14,001 bases of DNA from Pseudomonadota bacterium (GTDB lineage: Bacteria > Desulfobacterota > Syntrophia > Syntrophales > UBA5619). How positions within the stretch are numbered: position 1 is the stretch's first letter; each line of letters starts with the position of its first letter. Location of the stretch: assembly GCA_018819165.1 (NCBI GenBank), contig JAHJQP010000098.1:1-14001 (forward strand), written 5' to 3'. Made by a program: the position numbers and the translations under genes. Shown here piece by piece: positions 7,996-13,922 of this stretch. The notes under the pieces are model-generated. The model was given only the letters and a program-made list of their open reading frames with translations. It searched no databases and was not told the DNA's origin.

Positions 7996-8240
7996 CCGCG
8001 CTTCGTGGCCCGCTCCGCGCCACCCTTCGAGAGGCGCTCCGCTTTGTAGGCGCCAACTTGCCCGTTCGCTGTCGCTTGCGCTCCATCTCACTACGCTGTT
8101 ACGTGATGGCCCGCTCCGCCGTCCTCAGCGCCGATACACGGCGCTTGCGGGCGGCTCCGCTTGCCCGGTCGCTACCGCTCCCTATTTGCCGATTGCGCGC
8201 ATCCCCCTGTCGCGCCGAGGGCGCTAAGGGGGCACCTCCA
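7996..8240. repeat. 245-bp tandem duplication, copy 2
   Basis: Second copy of the unit at offset exactly 245. Substitutions relative to copy 1 are in ttcGgga/ttcAgag context, gTttt/gCttt, tCcct/tCact, gGta/gTta and cgTgagg/cgCgagg. The third change improves pairing of a CCATC..GTGATGG hairpin that is imperfect in copy 1. The repeat ends near 8240 (cacctccacc), after which the sequence differs from the start of the unit. Confidence 0.9.
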
Positions 8241-8430
8241 CCTTACCAGGTATGTTGTCCCCTTGCCGTGCTGCTGAAACAAAATCGGATGCGTCGCCCC
8301 TCCCTGCCCGAGGCGGCCAGGGCCAGGCTCCGCCCGTCTGTAGGGCACCCGCTCTGGAATTCACTCCGCTTAAGATTGCGCTCCGCGCGGCGCTTCGTTC
8401 ATGCTCTCGCGGGCGTCTGTAAGGTGCTCC

Positions 8431-8475
8431 TGTCCGCACCAACCCAGGCGCGTGAATTACGCGCAGGTGCGGGCA
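8431..8475. repeat. 45-nt two-part stem-loop, member C of a three-copy family
   Basis: The outer stem TGTCCGCACC (8431-8440) pairs completely with GGTGCGGGCA (8466-8475), counting one T-G wobble. A 7-base 5' bulge AACCCAG follows. The inner stem GCGCGT/ACGCGC (8448-8453, 8459-8464) closes loop GAATT, with a lone A at 8465. The 10-7-6-5-6-1-10 layout is identical in members A and B downstream, and the stem bases change in compensating pairs. Confidence 0.75.
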
Positions 8476-8490
8476 GCGCGGCGCGTGCTC

Positions 8491-8540
8491 GCTTTTGGCT
8501 CACCGCCTGCAAAAAAAGCCGCAGGCTTAGTGCCAAAAGC
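8491..8540. repeat. Strong nested hairpin
   Basis: A perfect 9-bp outer stem GCTTTTGGC (8491-8499) / GCCAAAAGC (8532-8540) is separated by symmetrical 5-base internal loops (TCACC and TTAGT) from a perfect 6-bp inner stem GCCTGC/GCAGGC (8505-8510, 8521-8526), which closes a 10-base A-rich loop. No T-tract follows on the plus strand, so a terminator is unlikely. Confidence 0.7.
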
Positions 8541-8624
8541 TCCGCCCCGCCCCCGTTGACATCCGCTCCGCCCTAGCGGGCTCCGCTACTGATCCGAAAA
8601 CAAACCAACCATCCCGAACGCCTC

Positions 8625-8680
8625 GCCGTCCCCGCCAATTCAGGCGACCGGAGCGGCCGCAGGCGGGGACGGCTTTTCTT
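8625..8680 (+). repeat. 45-nt stem-loop family, member A, with extended stem and T-rich tail
   Basis: GCCGTCCCCGCC (8625-8636) pairs perfectly over 12 bp with GGCGGGGACGGC (8662-8673). The 5' bulge is AATTCAG (8637-8643). The inner stem GCGACC/GGCCGC (8644-8649, 8655-8660, one A-C mismatch) closes loop GGAGC, with a lone A at 8661. TTTTCTT follows at 8674-8680, so on the plus strand this member could also act as a rho-independent terminator, although no plus-strand gene precedes it. Confidence 0.75.
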
Positions 8681-8725
8681 GTCGCCAAATCGAAAGGTCA
8701 AGACCCCCATCGCGTTCGGCGTCGC

Positions 8726-8770
8726 TGTCCCCGCCAACCCAGACACGCGAAGCGCGCGCAGGCGTGGACA
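8726..8770. repeat. 45-nt stem-loop family, member B
   Basis: TGTCCCCGCC (8726-8735) pairs with GGCGTGGACA (8761-8770) apart from one C-T mismatch. The 5' bulge AACCCAG is the same as in member C. The inner arms ACACGC/GCGCGC contain two A-C mismatches, or can re-pair as CGCG-AAG-CGCG. The lone 3' A is at 8760. It lies exactly 99 bases after member A, and both are followed by a near-identical AAATCGAAA..TCAAGACC stretch (8687-8705, 8786-8804), so A and B form a diverged 99-bp direct repeat. Confidence 0.75.
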
Positions 8771-8879
8771 TCGCCGCGTGTGGCCAAATCGAAAAATCAA
8801 GACCGAGTCTCCGCTCCGCCTCAAGGTTGGGCGCTTAGTTTATGGCCGACTATTTAGCGGCCACAACCACAGTTCCATC

Positions 8880-8933
8880 ACGACAATGGCCACAAACCCG
8901 TGCTTGCGACACAGGGATTGTGGCCATTGTCGT
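8880..8933. repeat. 16-bp perfect inverted repeat with 22-base loop
   Basis: ACGACAATGGCCACAA (8880-8895) and TTGTGGCCATTGTCGT (8918-8933) are exact reverse complements. Within the loop CCC/GGG (8897-8899, 8914-8916) and GTG/CAC (8900-8902, 8910-8912) can extend the stem past small bulges. No T-tract follows in either direction. A partial direct copy of the arm, GGCCACAACCACA, sits just upstream at 8859-8871. Confidence 0.85.
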
Positions 8934-9062
8934 CGATCCGTGACGGGCGGATGAGGATGGAGGCGGCGTTGCAGTCGCCGGGGTCGCGCCGAAGCGTCGC
9001 TCCTCACCGGCTTTGTGCACCGCCGCCACCCCGGTATTCCCCCGCCCTCCCTCGCGGTTGCA

Positions 9063-9104
9063 ATCGCCCTTGGGGCCGCGCTTCGCGCCGCCCCGTCGGG
9101 CGAT
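9063..9104. repeat. Nested GC-rich hairpin with GCGC-TTC-GCGC core
   Basis: Outer stem ATCGCCC (9063-9069) / GGGCGAT (9098-9104). Inside it lies a near-perfect hairpin: GGGGC/GCCCC, a C-C mismatch, then GCGC-TTC-GCGC (9072-9094). It is the first of several hairpins with this kind of core to the right. Confidence 0.7.
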
Positions 9105-9157
9105 TAACACCCGCTCCCGTCCGCCCCCAAGGGGCTCCCTCTCTGCCTCCGGGCCGC

Positions 9158-9254
9158 GCCGGACGACCGCTTCGCGGCGACCGGCCCGACCCTCCGGCCA
9201 AAGGTACTTTTCCTTTGTCCGGTCCCGGCAGACACGCGCTTCGCGGTGACTGCC
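9158..9254. repeat. Two related 28-nt hairpins with CGCTTCGCGG cores
   Basis: The first, at 9158-9185, has outer stem GCCGG/CCGGC and core CCGC-TTC-GCGG. The second, at 9227-9254, has outer stem GGCAG/CTGCC and core CGCG-CTT-CGCG. They are the same length and share CGCTTCGCGG and a GAC on the 3' side, while the outer stems differ but stay paired. Each is followed by CCCTCCGG and a pyrimidine/T-rich spacer (from 9190 and 9259), so they look like units of one diverged array that runs into the long repeat. Confidence 0.6.
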
Positions 9255-9770
9255 GCGGCCCTCCGGTCTTTTCTTTTATTGCCCGTACCCGGAGCGACCT
9301 CGCTTCGCGCGGACGAACCGGGTCCGGGCTTGGTATGCGGTGCGCCCGACAGCCGCCTGTCACCTCCTTCGTCGGAGACAGGCGGCCGCGGGCGTCCTTT
9401 TTTCTCGTCGGGGCGACACCTGCGAGACGCCCCGCCTCGACGGTCGCCGTGACTCGCCCTCCGCTCTGCTCCGGACGAGACACGTCTCCCTTTCGCGCCC
9501 TCGCCCTCGAGACCGCTGGCGCGGACTCCAGGGCGCCGGACGGTCCCTCCCTCCGGTCGCGACCGGAGGGTCGGGCGCGCAAGATTGAACACCTGGCCGG
9601 CAAGCGTGCAAGAGATGATCAGGGATGTCCATCTGGATCGCCTTTCCGCGGGATTGATTTACCGGCGTTCTGCCTCTTTCCCCGTTCCCGGCGCTACCTC
9701 GTTCCACTCGGTTGCCTTGAAGCGGAGTATGATTCAAAGACGATCCTTCAGTGCTTCCGGGAATGAAATG
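9236..9770. repeat. Long direct repeat (about 535 bp), copy 1
   Basis: It matches 10391-10925 in the same orientation at a constant offset of 1155. The core 9331-9600 is about 95% identical by eye, with weaker similarity toward both ends; boundaries are approximate. It contains a 10-bp hairpin GCCGCCTGTC/GACAGGCGGC (9352-9386), a 7-bp stem CGGGGCG/CGCCCCG near 9407-9432, and a 40-base motif beginning CCCG.[A/T]CCCGG.GC near 9282 that recurs 399 bases later near 9681, so each copy is bracketed by related motifs. No coding function is supported: the frames through it are Arg/Pro/Gly-rich and shift between copies. Confidence 0.85.
9549..9570. repeat. 22-base perfect palindrome inside long repeat copy 1
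   Basis: The sequence is CCCTCCGGTCG followed immediately by its reverse complement CGACCGGAGGG, with no loop. The matching place in copy 2 (about 10704-10725) keeps the left arm but has a changed right arm, so the perfect palindrome is specific to copy 1. Confidence 0.85.
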
Positions 9771-9879
9771 AAAGGAGTCGTTTTTTATGTTGCAAGATGG
9801 CAGTCTATATTCTTGTAAAATCAGTGAAATAAAGCTGTTGCTCGGGGTGGAAGAAATTTGCGCGATGTGAAAAATATGA

Positions 9880-10275
9880 TTATTTTTGAAGAGCATTATA
9901 AATGAGAATACCCGATAGAAAAATCAAACCGAGCCAAATGACAACAATTATGGCAGCCGCAGTATAATTCCTCGGACCCTTCTGACTCATTTTTTCTTCA
10001 GCCTTAGACCGGCACTCGCACATTACCTCGTTCGGAATCAGCCTGATCGCCAAGGCAAGACCGGCAGGAACAATGACGAGATCATCTAAATAACCAAGTA
10101 CGGGAATAAAATCAGGAATTAAATCAATAGGGCTTAAAGCATAACCGACTGTGCAAGCGCAGACTGCCTTTGCATACCATGGGACCCTTGGATCATGATA
10201 CGCCAAATATAAAGCATAGGTTTCACGTTTCAAATGCTTGGCTCGCTCTCTTAATTTATCGATGATTTTTTTCAT
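9880..10275 (-). CDS. DUF1232 (YkvA-type) small membrane protein
   Basis: 131 residues. The DUF1232 signature lies at about 36-75: KAVCACTVGYALSPIDLIPD followed by FIPVLGYLDDLVIVP. The family is widespread, membrane-associated and of no firmly known biochemical function. A basic amphipathic N-terminus (1-20) precedes it, and a second hydrophobic segment at about 105-126 gives a C-terminal membrane anchor. The ATG at 10273-10275 has GGAG 7 bases upstream. The gene is clearly more AT-rich than its surroundings and is flanked on both sides by the long GC-rich direct repeat, so it may have arrived with the repeats or been trapped between them (inference). No neighbour shares an operon with it, and no clear promoter or terminator was found. 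Confidence 0.9.
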   Translation of the reverse strand: MKKIIDKLRERAKHLKRETYALYLAYHDPRVPWYAKAVCACTVGYALSPIDLIPDFIPVLGYLDDLVIVPAGLALAIRLIPNEVMCECRSKAEEKMSQKGPRNYTAAAIIVVIWLGLIFLSGILIYNALQK

Positions 10276-10390
10276 GCAGATTCTCCATTAGTCATCCCAT
10301 GTATGGTTACGTAATTTTACAGGATAAAACACTTTATACATTCCTAGACCTTTCCGGTCAAGATCAAAGGCGGAGGGGCGCGCCGGATAA

Positions 10391-10925
10391 CCGCTTCTCA
10401 GCGGCTACCTTGGCCCTCCGGCATTTTTTCTCGTTGCCCGCTCCCGGAGCGACCTCGCTTTGCTCGGACGCACCGGGTCCGGGCCTGGTATGCGGTGCGC
10501 CCGACAGCCGCCTGTCACCTCCTTCGTCGGAGACAGGCGGCCACGGGCGTCCTTTTTTCTCGTCGGGGCGACACCTGCGTGACACCCCGCCTCGACGGTC
10601 GCCGTGACTCGCCCTCCGCTACGCTCCGGACGAGACACGTCTCCCTTTCGCGCTCTCGCCCTCGAGACCGCTGACGCGGACTCCAGGGCGCCGGACGGCC
10701 TCTCCCTCCGGTCGAGACCGTCCGGTCGGGCGCGCAAGATTGAACACTTGGCCGGCAAGCGCGGCAAGAGATGATTAGGGATGTCCGCGTGAATCGTTTT
10801 TCCGGGGGATTTTCTATCGGCATTCTGCCTCTTTCCCCGCTCCCGGTGCACCCTCGTTTTGCTCGGACGCCTTGAAGCGGGGCCTGATGTAAAAAGGTTC
10901 CTTCATCGCTTCTGTGAATGACCGG
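10391..10925. repeat. Long direct repeat (about 535 bp), copy 2
   Basis: Counterpart of 9236-9770. The hairpin GCCGCCTGTC/GACAGGCGGC is fully conserved at 10507-10541. The bracket motif is clearer here than in copy 1: CCCGCTCCCGG.GC....CTCG.TTTGCTCGGACGC occurs at 10437 and again, with few changes, at about 10836. The second occurrence can fold through CCCCGCT/AGCGGGG. Similarity to copy 1 fades near 10925, after GCTTCTGTGAATG. Confidence 0.85.
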
Positions 10926-11005
10926 AGACGTCTCTGTGCCGCATAGGGATCCAACAAGACGCGGATTCCACCACAGAGTCGGCCTTCGACCGCCATCGAC
11001 CCATG

Positions 11006-11042
11006 AAAAAGGCATCCCGTGAACTACTCGGGATGCCTTTTT
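11006..11042 (-). terminator. Rho-independent terminator downstream of recQ (works in both directions)
   Basis: Stem GGCATCCCG (11011-11019) / CGGGATGCC (11029-11037) with a 9-base loop is flanked by A5 on the left and T7-T8 on the right, extending pairing to 14 bp. Read on the minus strand it ends in TTTTT and lies about 145 bases past the recQ stop, so it should end the recQ transcript. Read on the plus strand it would stop transcription coming from the repeat region. Confidence 0.9.
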
Positions 11043-11187
11043 TTATGAGCGGCCATTCAGGGCTTTCGATGGGGAGCAGAGCCTGTAAACCGTTCGACCC
11101 TACGGTCGCCAAGGTCCTCCTGGCAGTCCCGGTACAGAAACGTTGGCAGAATGTCAAGTCTGCCGACTTCTTTTGACCAGGGTGCCG

Positions 11188-13386
11188 TCACTGATCCCGA
11201 CACAGATGGTGCAGACGGAGAAGGTGCAGCTCCTCGTACGGGATCGTCCCGTTCAGATCCTCGAAGACGGGGCGTAGCCGTTCCGTCCCCAGACGGGCGA
11301 AGGATGATAATACCGATTGCCGCTGATCCTCCGTCAAGCTGGAGTTCATCAGAAAATCGTTCTGTCGGAGGGGATGGTTTTCCCACAGGCACTGATAGAG
11401 ATGGCTGAGTACCGTGTCGCACCGGATGTTGAAATCCCCCGCCAGTTGTTCGATGGTGCGGCCCTGGTTGAAGCTCTCGCCGATGACAAGATGCCGGCGC
11501 TTGCCGCTGTCGGCTGGGGGAGTAGGCGCGAACTCTGCCATTGGGGCCGGTTTCTGTCGTTCCGGGATCTGGTGGGTCTGGCAATGCTCCCCGATGATAT
11601 CCAAAAAGGCGTCGGCGTATTTTTCAAGTTTTCTCGTGCCGATCCCGTAGATCGCCGATAAACTTTCCCGGGTCCGGGGGTAATAGAGGGCCATTTCCCT
11701 CAATGTCCGATCATGGAAGATCGTAAAGGGGGGAAGGTTCGACTGATCGGCGAGTTCCTTCCGTTTTTTCCGGAGAGTTTCAAACAGTCCTGAATCAAAG
11801 GTTTCCGCTTCACCCTCCCGTTGCCGGAGAGTCGCGCCATGGTCTTTTTTGGCCTCTTCCATTCTTCCGAGGAAGGTCTCTTCCCCCCGCAGGACCTCCC
11901 ATGCTTTCGGGGTCAGTTTCAGCGATCCGTGCTCATAGTCATAAAGCAAAAGGCCCTTCTGAATAAATTGGCGAGACAAGTGGCGCCATTGCTTTGCGGA
12001 GTAGGCCGTGCCGATTCCGTAAGTGGAGAGTTCCTCGTGTCCGAATTTCAAGACCTTCTGAGAATTTGAGCCCCGCAGGACATCGACGATATGGCCTGCG
12101 CCGAAGAATTCACCGGTCCGTTTCACACAGGAGAGGAACATCTGCGCCGGGATGGTGAGATCGACGAGATCTTTTTCCTCTTCCCCGGGTCGGCAGTTGT
12201 CGCACATTCCACAACGGTCCGGAACGTCGGTTTCGCCGAAATAATTCAACAGGGGGACGCGGCGGCAGAGGTCCGTTTCAGCAAATCCCATGAGCTGGCT
12301 CAGGAGGATATTGGCCGTCCGTTGTTCCTGTTCCGTTTTTTGTCCGATGAAGAACTGAACCTTTTGAATATCCCCATAGCCGAACAGAAGGAGACAATGG
12401 GCGGGCAGACCATCCCGTCCCGCCCGTCCGATCTCCTGGTAGTAGTTGTCGATGCTCCCGGGCAGATCGTAATGGACGACAAACCGGACATTGGGCTTGT
12501 TGATCCCCATGCCGAAGGCGATCGTCGCCACGATGATCCGGATATCGTCGCGACTGAAGCGCTCCTGGTTCTCCGTGCGCTCTTTTTCCGACAGACCTGC
12601 ATGGTAGGGTCGGACGGAATAGCCCTTCCGGTGAAGGAGGGAGTGAAGATCGTCCGTCTGCCGGCGGGTGGCGCAGTAAATGATTCCCGATTCGTTTGGA
12701 TACTGCTTGAGCAAGGTCAGCACCTGGTCGAGGGGCTCGGTCTTCGGGGCCACTTCCAGAAAGAGATTCGGTCGGTTGAAAGAACCGATGTATTCGCCCT
12801 GAGCGTCGATACCCAGGGATTGCCGGATATCCTCCCGGACACGCGGTGTGGCCGTGGCGGTCAGCGCCACGCAGGCCGCATTGGGAAAAGCGGCGCGGAC
12901 CTCCGCCAGTTGCCGGTATTCCGGGCGGAAATCGTGACCCCACTCGGAGATGCAATGCGCTTCGTCAATGGCGATGCAATCCACGTTCAGGGCGGATAGC
13001 AGGGCAAGGGTTCTCGGAGCGAGCAAGGCCTCCGGGGCCAGGTAGAGGAGTTTCACGCGATTTTCCCTGAGCTTCGATACGTTCGCCCGATACTCTTCAA
13101 TACTCAGGGTGCTGTTGAGGAAAAGGGCCGGAACGCCGTATTCCCGCAACTGGTCCACCTGATCCTTCATGAGGGAGATCAGCGGGGAAACCACGATCGT
13201 CAGCCCGTCAAAGATCATGCCGGGAATCTGATAGCAGAGGGACTTGCCCCCTCCCGTAGGCATCACGACCAGGGCGTCCTTTTTCTCCAGGATATGGGCG
13301 ATAACCTTTTCCTGGAGGGGCCAGAAAGTGTCAAAGCCGAAGACGTCTTTCAGGATGGCTTGCGCACGATGCATGGTGAGACTCAT
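11188..13386 (-). CDS. recQ: ATP-dependent DNA helicase RecQ
   Basis: 732 residues. The DEAH helicase core carries Walker A PTGGGKS at 43-49, DEAHCISEWGHDFRP at 141-155 and TATATP at 176-181. The second RecA fold includes the arginine-finger motif QEIGRAGRDG at 317-326. The RecQ zinc site is C374, C392, C395 and C398 (RCGMCDNC). A winged-helix RQC domain spans about 405-510 and an HRDC domain about 530-605. A linker precedes a C-terminal helix-turn-helix extension (about 628-730), found in the longer bacterial RecQ proteins. It unwinds duplex and branched DNA 3' to 5' in recombination and repair. The ATG at 13386 begins 3 bases after the stop of the upstream gene and lacks a good ribosome site, so translation is probably coupled. 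An ATG at 13374 is a possible alternative. Confidence 0.96.
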   Translation of the reverse strand: MSLTMHRAQAILKDVFGFDTFWPLQEKVIAHILEKKDALVVMPTGGGKSLCYQIPGMIFDGLTIVVSPLISLMKDQVDQLREYGVPALFLNSTLSIEEYRANVSKLRENRVKLLYLAPEALLAPRTLALLSALNVDCIAIDEAHCISEWGHDFRPEYRQLAEVRAAFPNAACVALTATATPRVREDIRQSLGIDAQGEYIGSFNRPNLFLEVAPKTEPLDQVLTLLKQYPNESGIIYCATRRQTDDLHSLLHRKGYSVRPYHAGLSEKERTENQERFSRDDIRIIVATIAFGMGINKPNVRFVVHYDLPGSIDNYYQEIGRAGRDGLPAHCLLLFGYGDIQKVQFFIGQKTEQEQRTANILLSQLMGFAETDLCRRVPLLNYFGETDVPDRCGMCDNCRPGEEEKDLVDLTIPAQMFLSCVKRTGEFFGAGHIVDVLRGSNSQKVLKFGHEELSTYGIGTAYSAKQWRHLSRQFIQKGLLLYDYEHGSLKLTPKAWEVLRGEETFLGRMEEAKKDHGATLRQREGEAETFDSGLFETLRKKRKELADQSNLPPFTIFHDRTLREMALYYPRTRESLSAIYGIGTRKLEKYADAFLDIIGEHCQTHQIPERQKPAPMAEFAPTPPADSGKRRHLVIGESFNQGRTIEQLAGDFNIRCDTVLSHLYQCLWENHPLRQNDFLMNSSLTEDQRQSVLSSFARLGTERLRPVFEDLNGTIPYEELHLLRLHHLCRDQ

Positions 13387-13389
13387 TGT

Positions 13390-13863
13390 TTATTCATTCT
13401 GCCGTCTCATCATATCTCCAAAATCGCCACCCCGCATTTTTTTATAATCTTCACGCGTGCCCCATTCTGCCCTCGGGGCACCTTCTTCATATTCTGGAAT
13501 GCCTCCAGCTTGTTTGTCTCTTTCTTTTTTTCTTTCCAAAGCTGCCAGATAAGATTCTCCGTCTAAGTTCTTTTTTGTTTCCAGTGCAGCCTGGTTAAAA
13601 TTCATAGCCTCCGGATCTGGTTCATTTTGCTTTGAAGTGCTTGTTATTTCTGTATCTCTCCCTTTACATTTTGAACAATAGAGTCGATACAAATATTTTG
13701 TAATCTCTGATTCGTTAATGTTCGAATTATTCTCTGATAATTTTGATGAGACCTCTTTTAACCATTGGTCCGTAATCTGCCTCTCGTTGCCACAGTTCCG
13801 GCATCTGATAATTTTGATTACATTGATTGACTGGTTTTGATCAGGAAGTTTTTCGATCGGCAT
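13390..13863 (-). CDS. Small zinc-ribbon protein of unknown function, upstream of recQ
   Basis: 157 residues, family not recognised. Two CxxC pairs, CRNC at 21-24 and CSKC at 63-66, are spaced to form one zinc ribbon in the N-terminal half. The C-terminal half is charged and low in hydrophobics (ALERKKERDKQAGG, then EYEEGAPRAEWGTREDYKKM), probably helical or disordered. There is no signal peptide or membrane segment. The stop lies 3 bases before the recQ ATG, so the two are probably co-transcribed. The gene is noticeably more AT-rich than recQ, which may indicate separate acquisition. The start at 13863 has no strong ribosome site, and an IS630-type transposase begins 60 bases away on the other strand. 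The coding call rests on the clean CxxC pairs and tight spacing to recQ. Confidence 0.75.
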   Translation of the reverse strand: MPIEKLPDQNQSINVIKIIRCRNCGNERQITDQWLKEVSSKLSENNSNINESEITKYLYRLYCSKCKGRDTEITSTSKQNEPDPEAMNFNQAALETKKNLDGESYLAALERKKERDKQAGGIPEYEEGAPRAEWGTREDYKKMRGGDFGDMMRRQNE

Positions 13864-13886
13864 ATATTAACCGTCTCATAATTGTC

Positions 13887-13915
13887 TTGACATGATTTGA
13901 GGAAAGTGTTATACT
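13887..13915 (+). promoter_or_regulatory. Near-consensus sigma-70 promoter for the right-edge transposase
   Basis: -35 TTGACA (13887-13892), a 17-base spacer and -10 TATACT (13910-13915), one base from perfect consensus. Transcription would start at about 13921-13923, essentially on the transposase ATG. The -35 is part of a small palindrome TGTCTTGACA at 13883-13892. Confidence 0.8.
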
Positions 13916-13922
13916 TGCATTC

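Noticed and set aside
7751..8240. CRISPR array
   Set aside because: There are only two units of 245 bp, adjacent without spacers; no short regular repeats and no cas genes.
8431..8770. Integron attC sites
   Set aside because: The hairpins lack the GTTRRRY / RYYYAAC core sites, enclose no gene cassettes, and no integrase is present.
9377..9405. Rho-independent terminator at the 9352-9386 hairpin
   Set aside because: The T6 run lies about 11 bases after the stem rather than directly at its foot.
8900..9766. 288-codon plus-strand open frame through the GC-rich region
   Set aside because: Peptide is Arg/Pro/Gly/Ser-rich with no recognisable domain, has no ribosome site, runs through hairpins and into the long repeat, and the second repeat copy does not keep an equivalent frame of this length.
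9360..9896. 178-codon minus-strand frame, and its counterpart at 10515-11015
   Set aside because: The shared peptide tails simply reflect the DNA repeat. The N-terminal parts are unrelated, composition is biased and no ribosome site is present; the first also overlaps the end of the DUF1232 gene.
12091..12999. 302-codon plus-strand frame opposite recQ
   Set aside because: Antisense shadow of the conserved helicase core; all protein-family motifs are on the minus strand.
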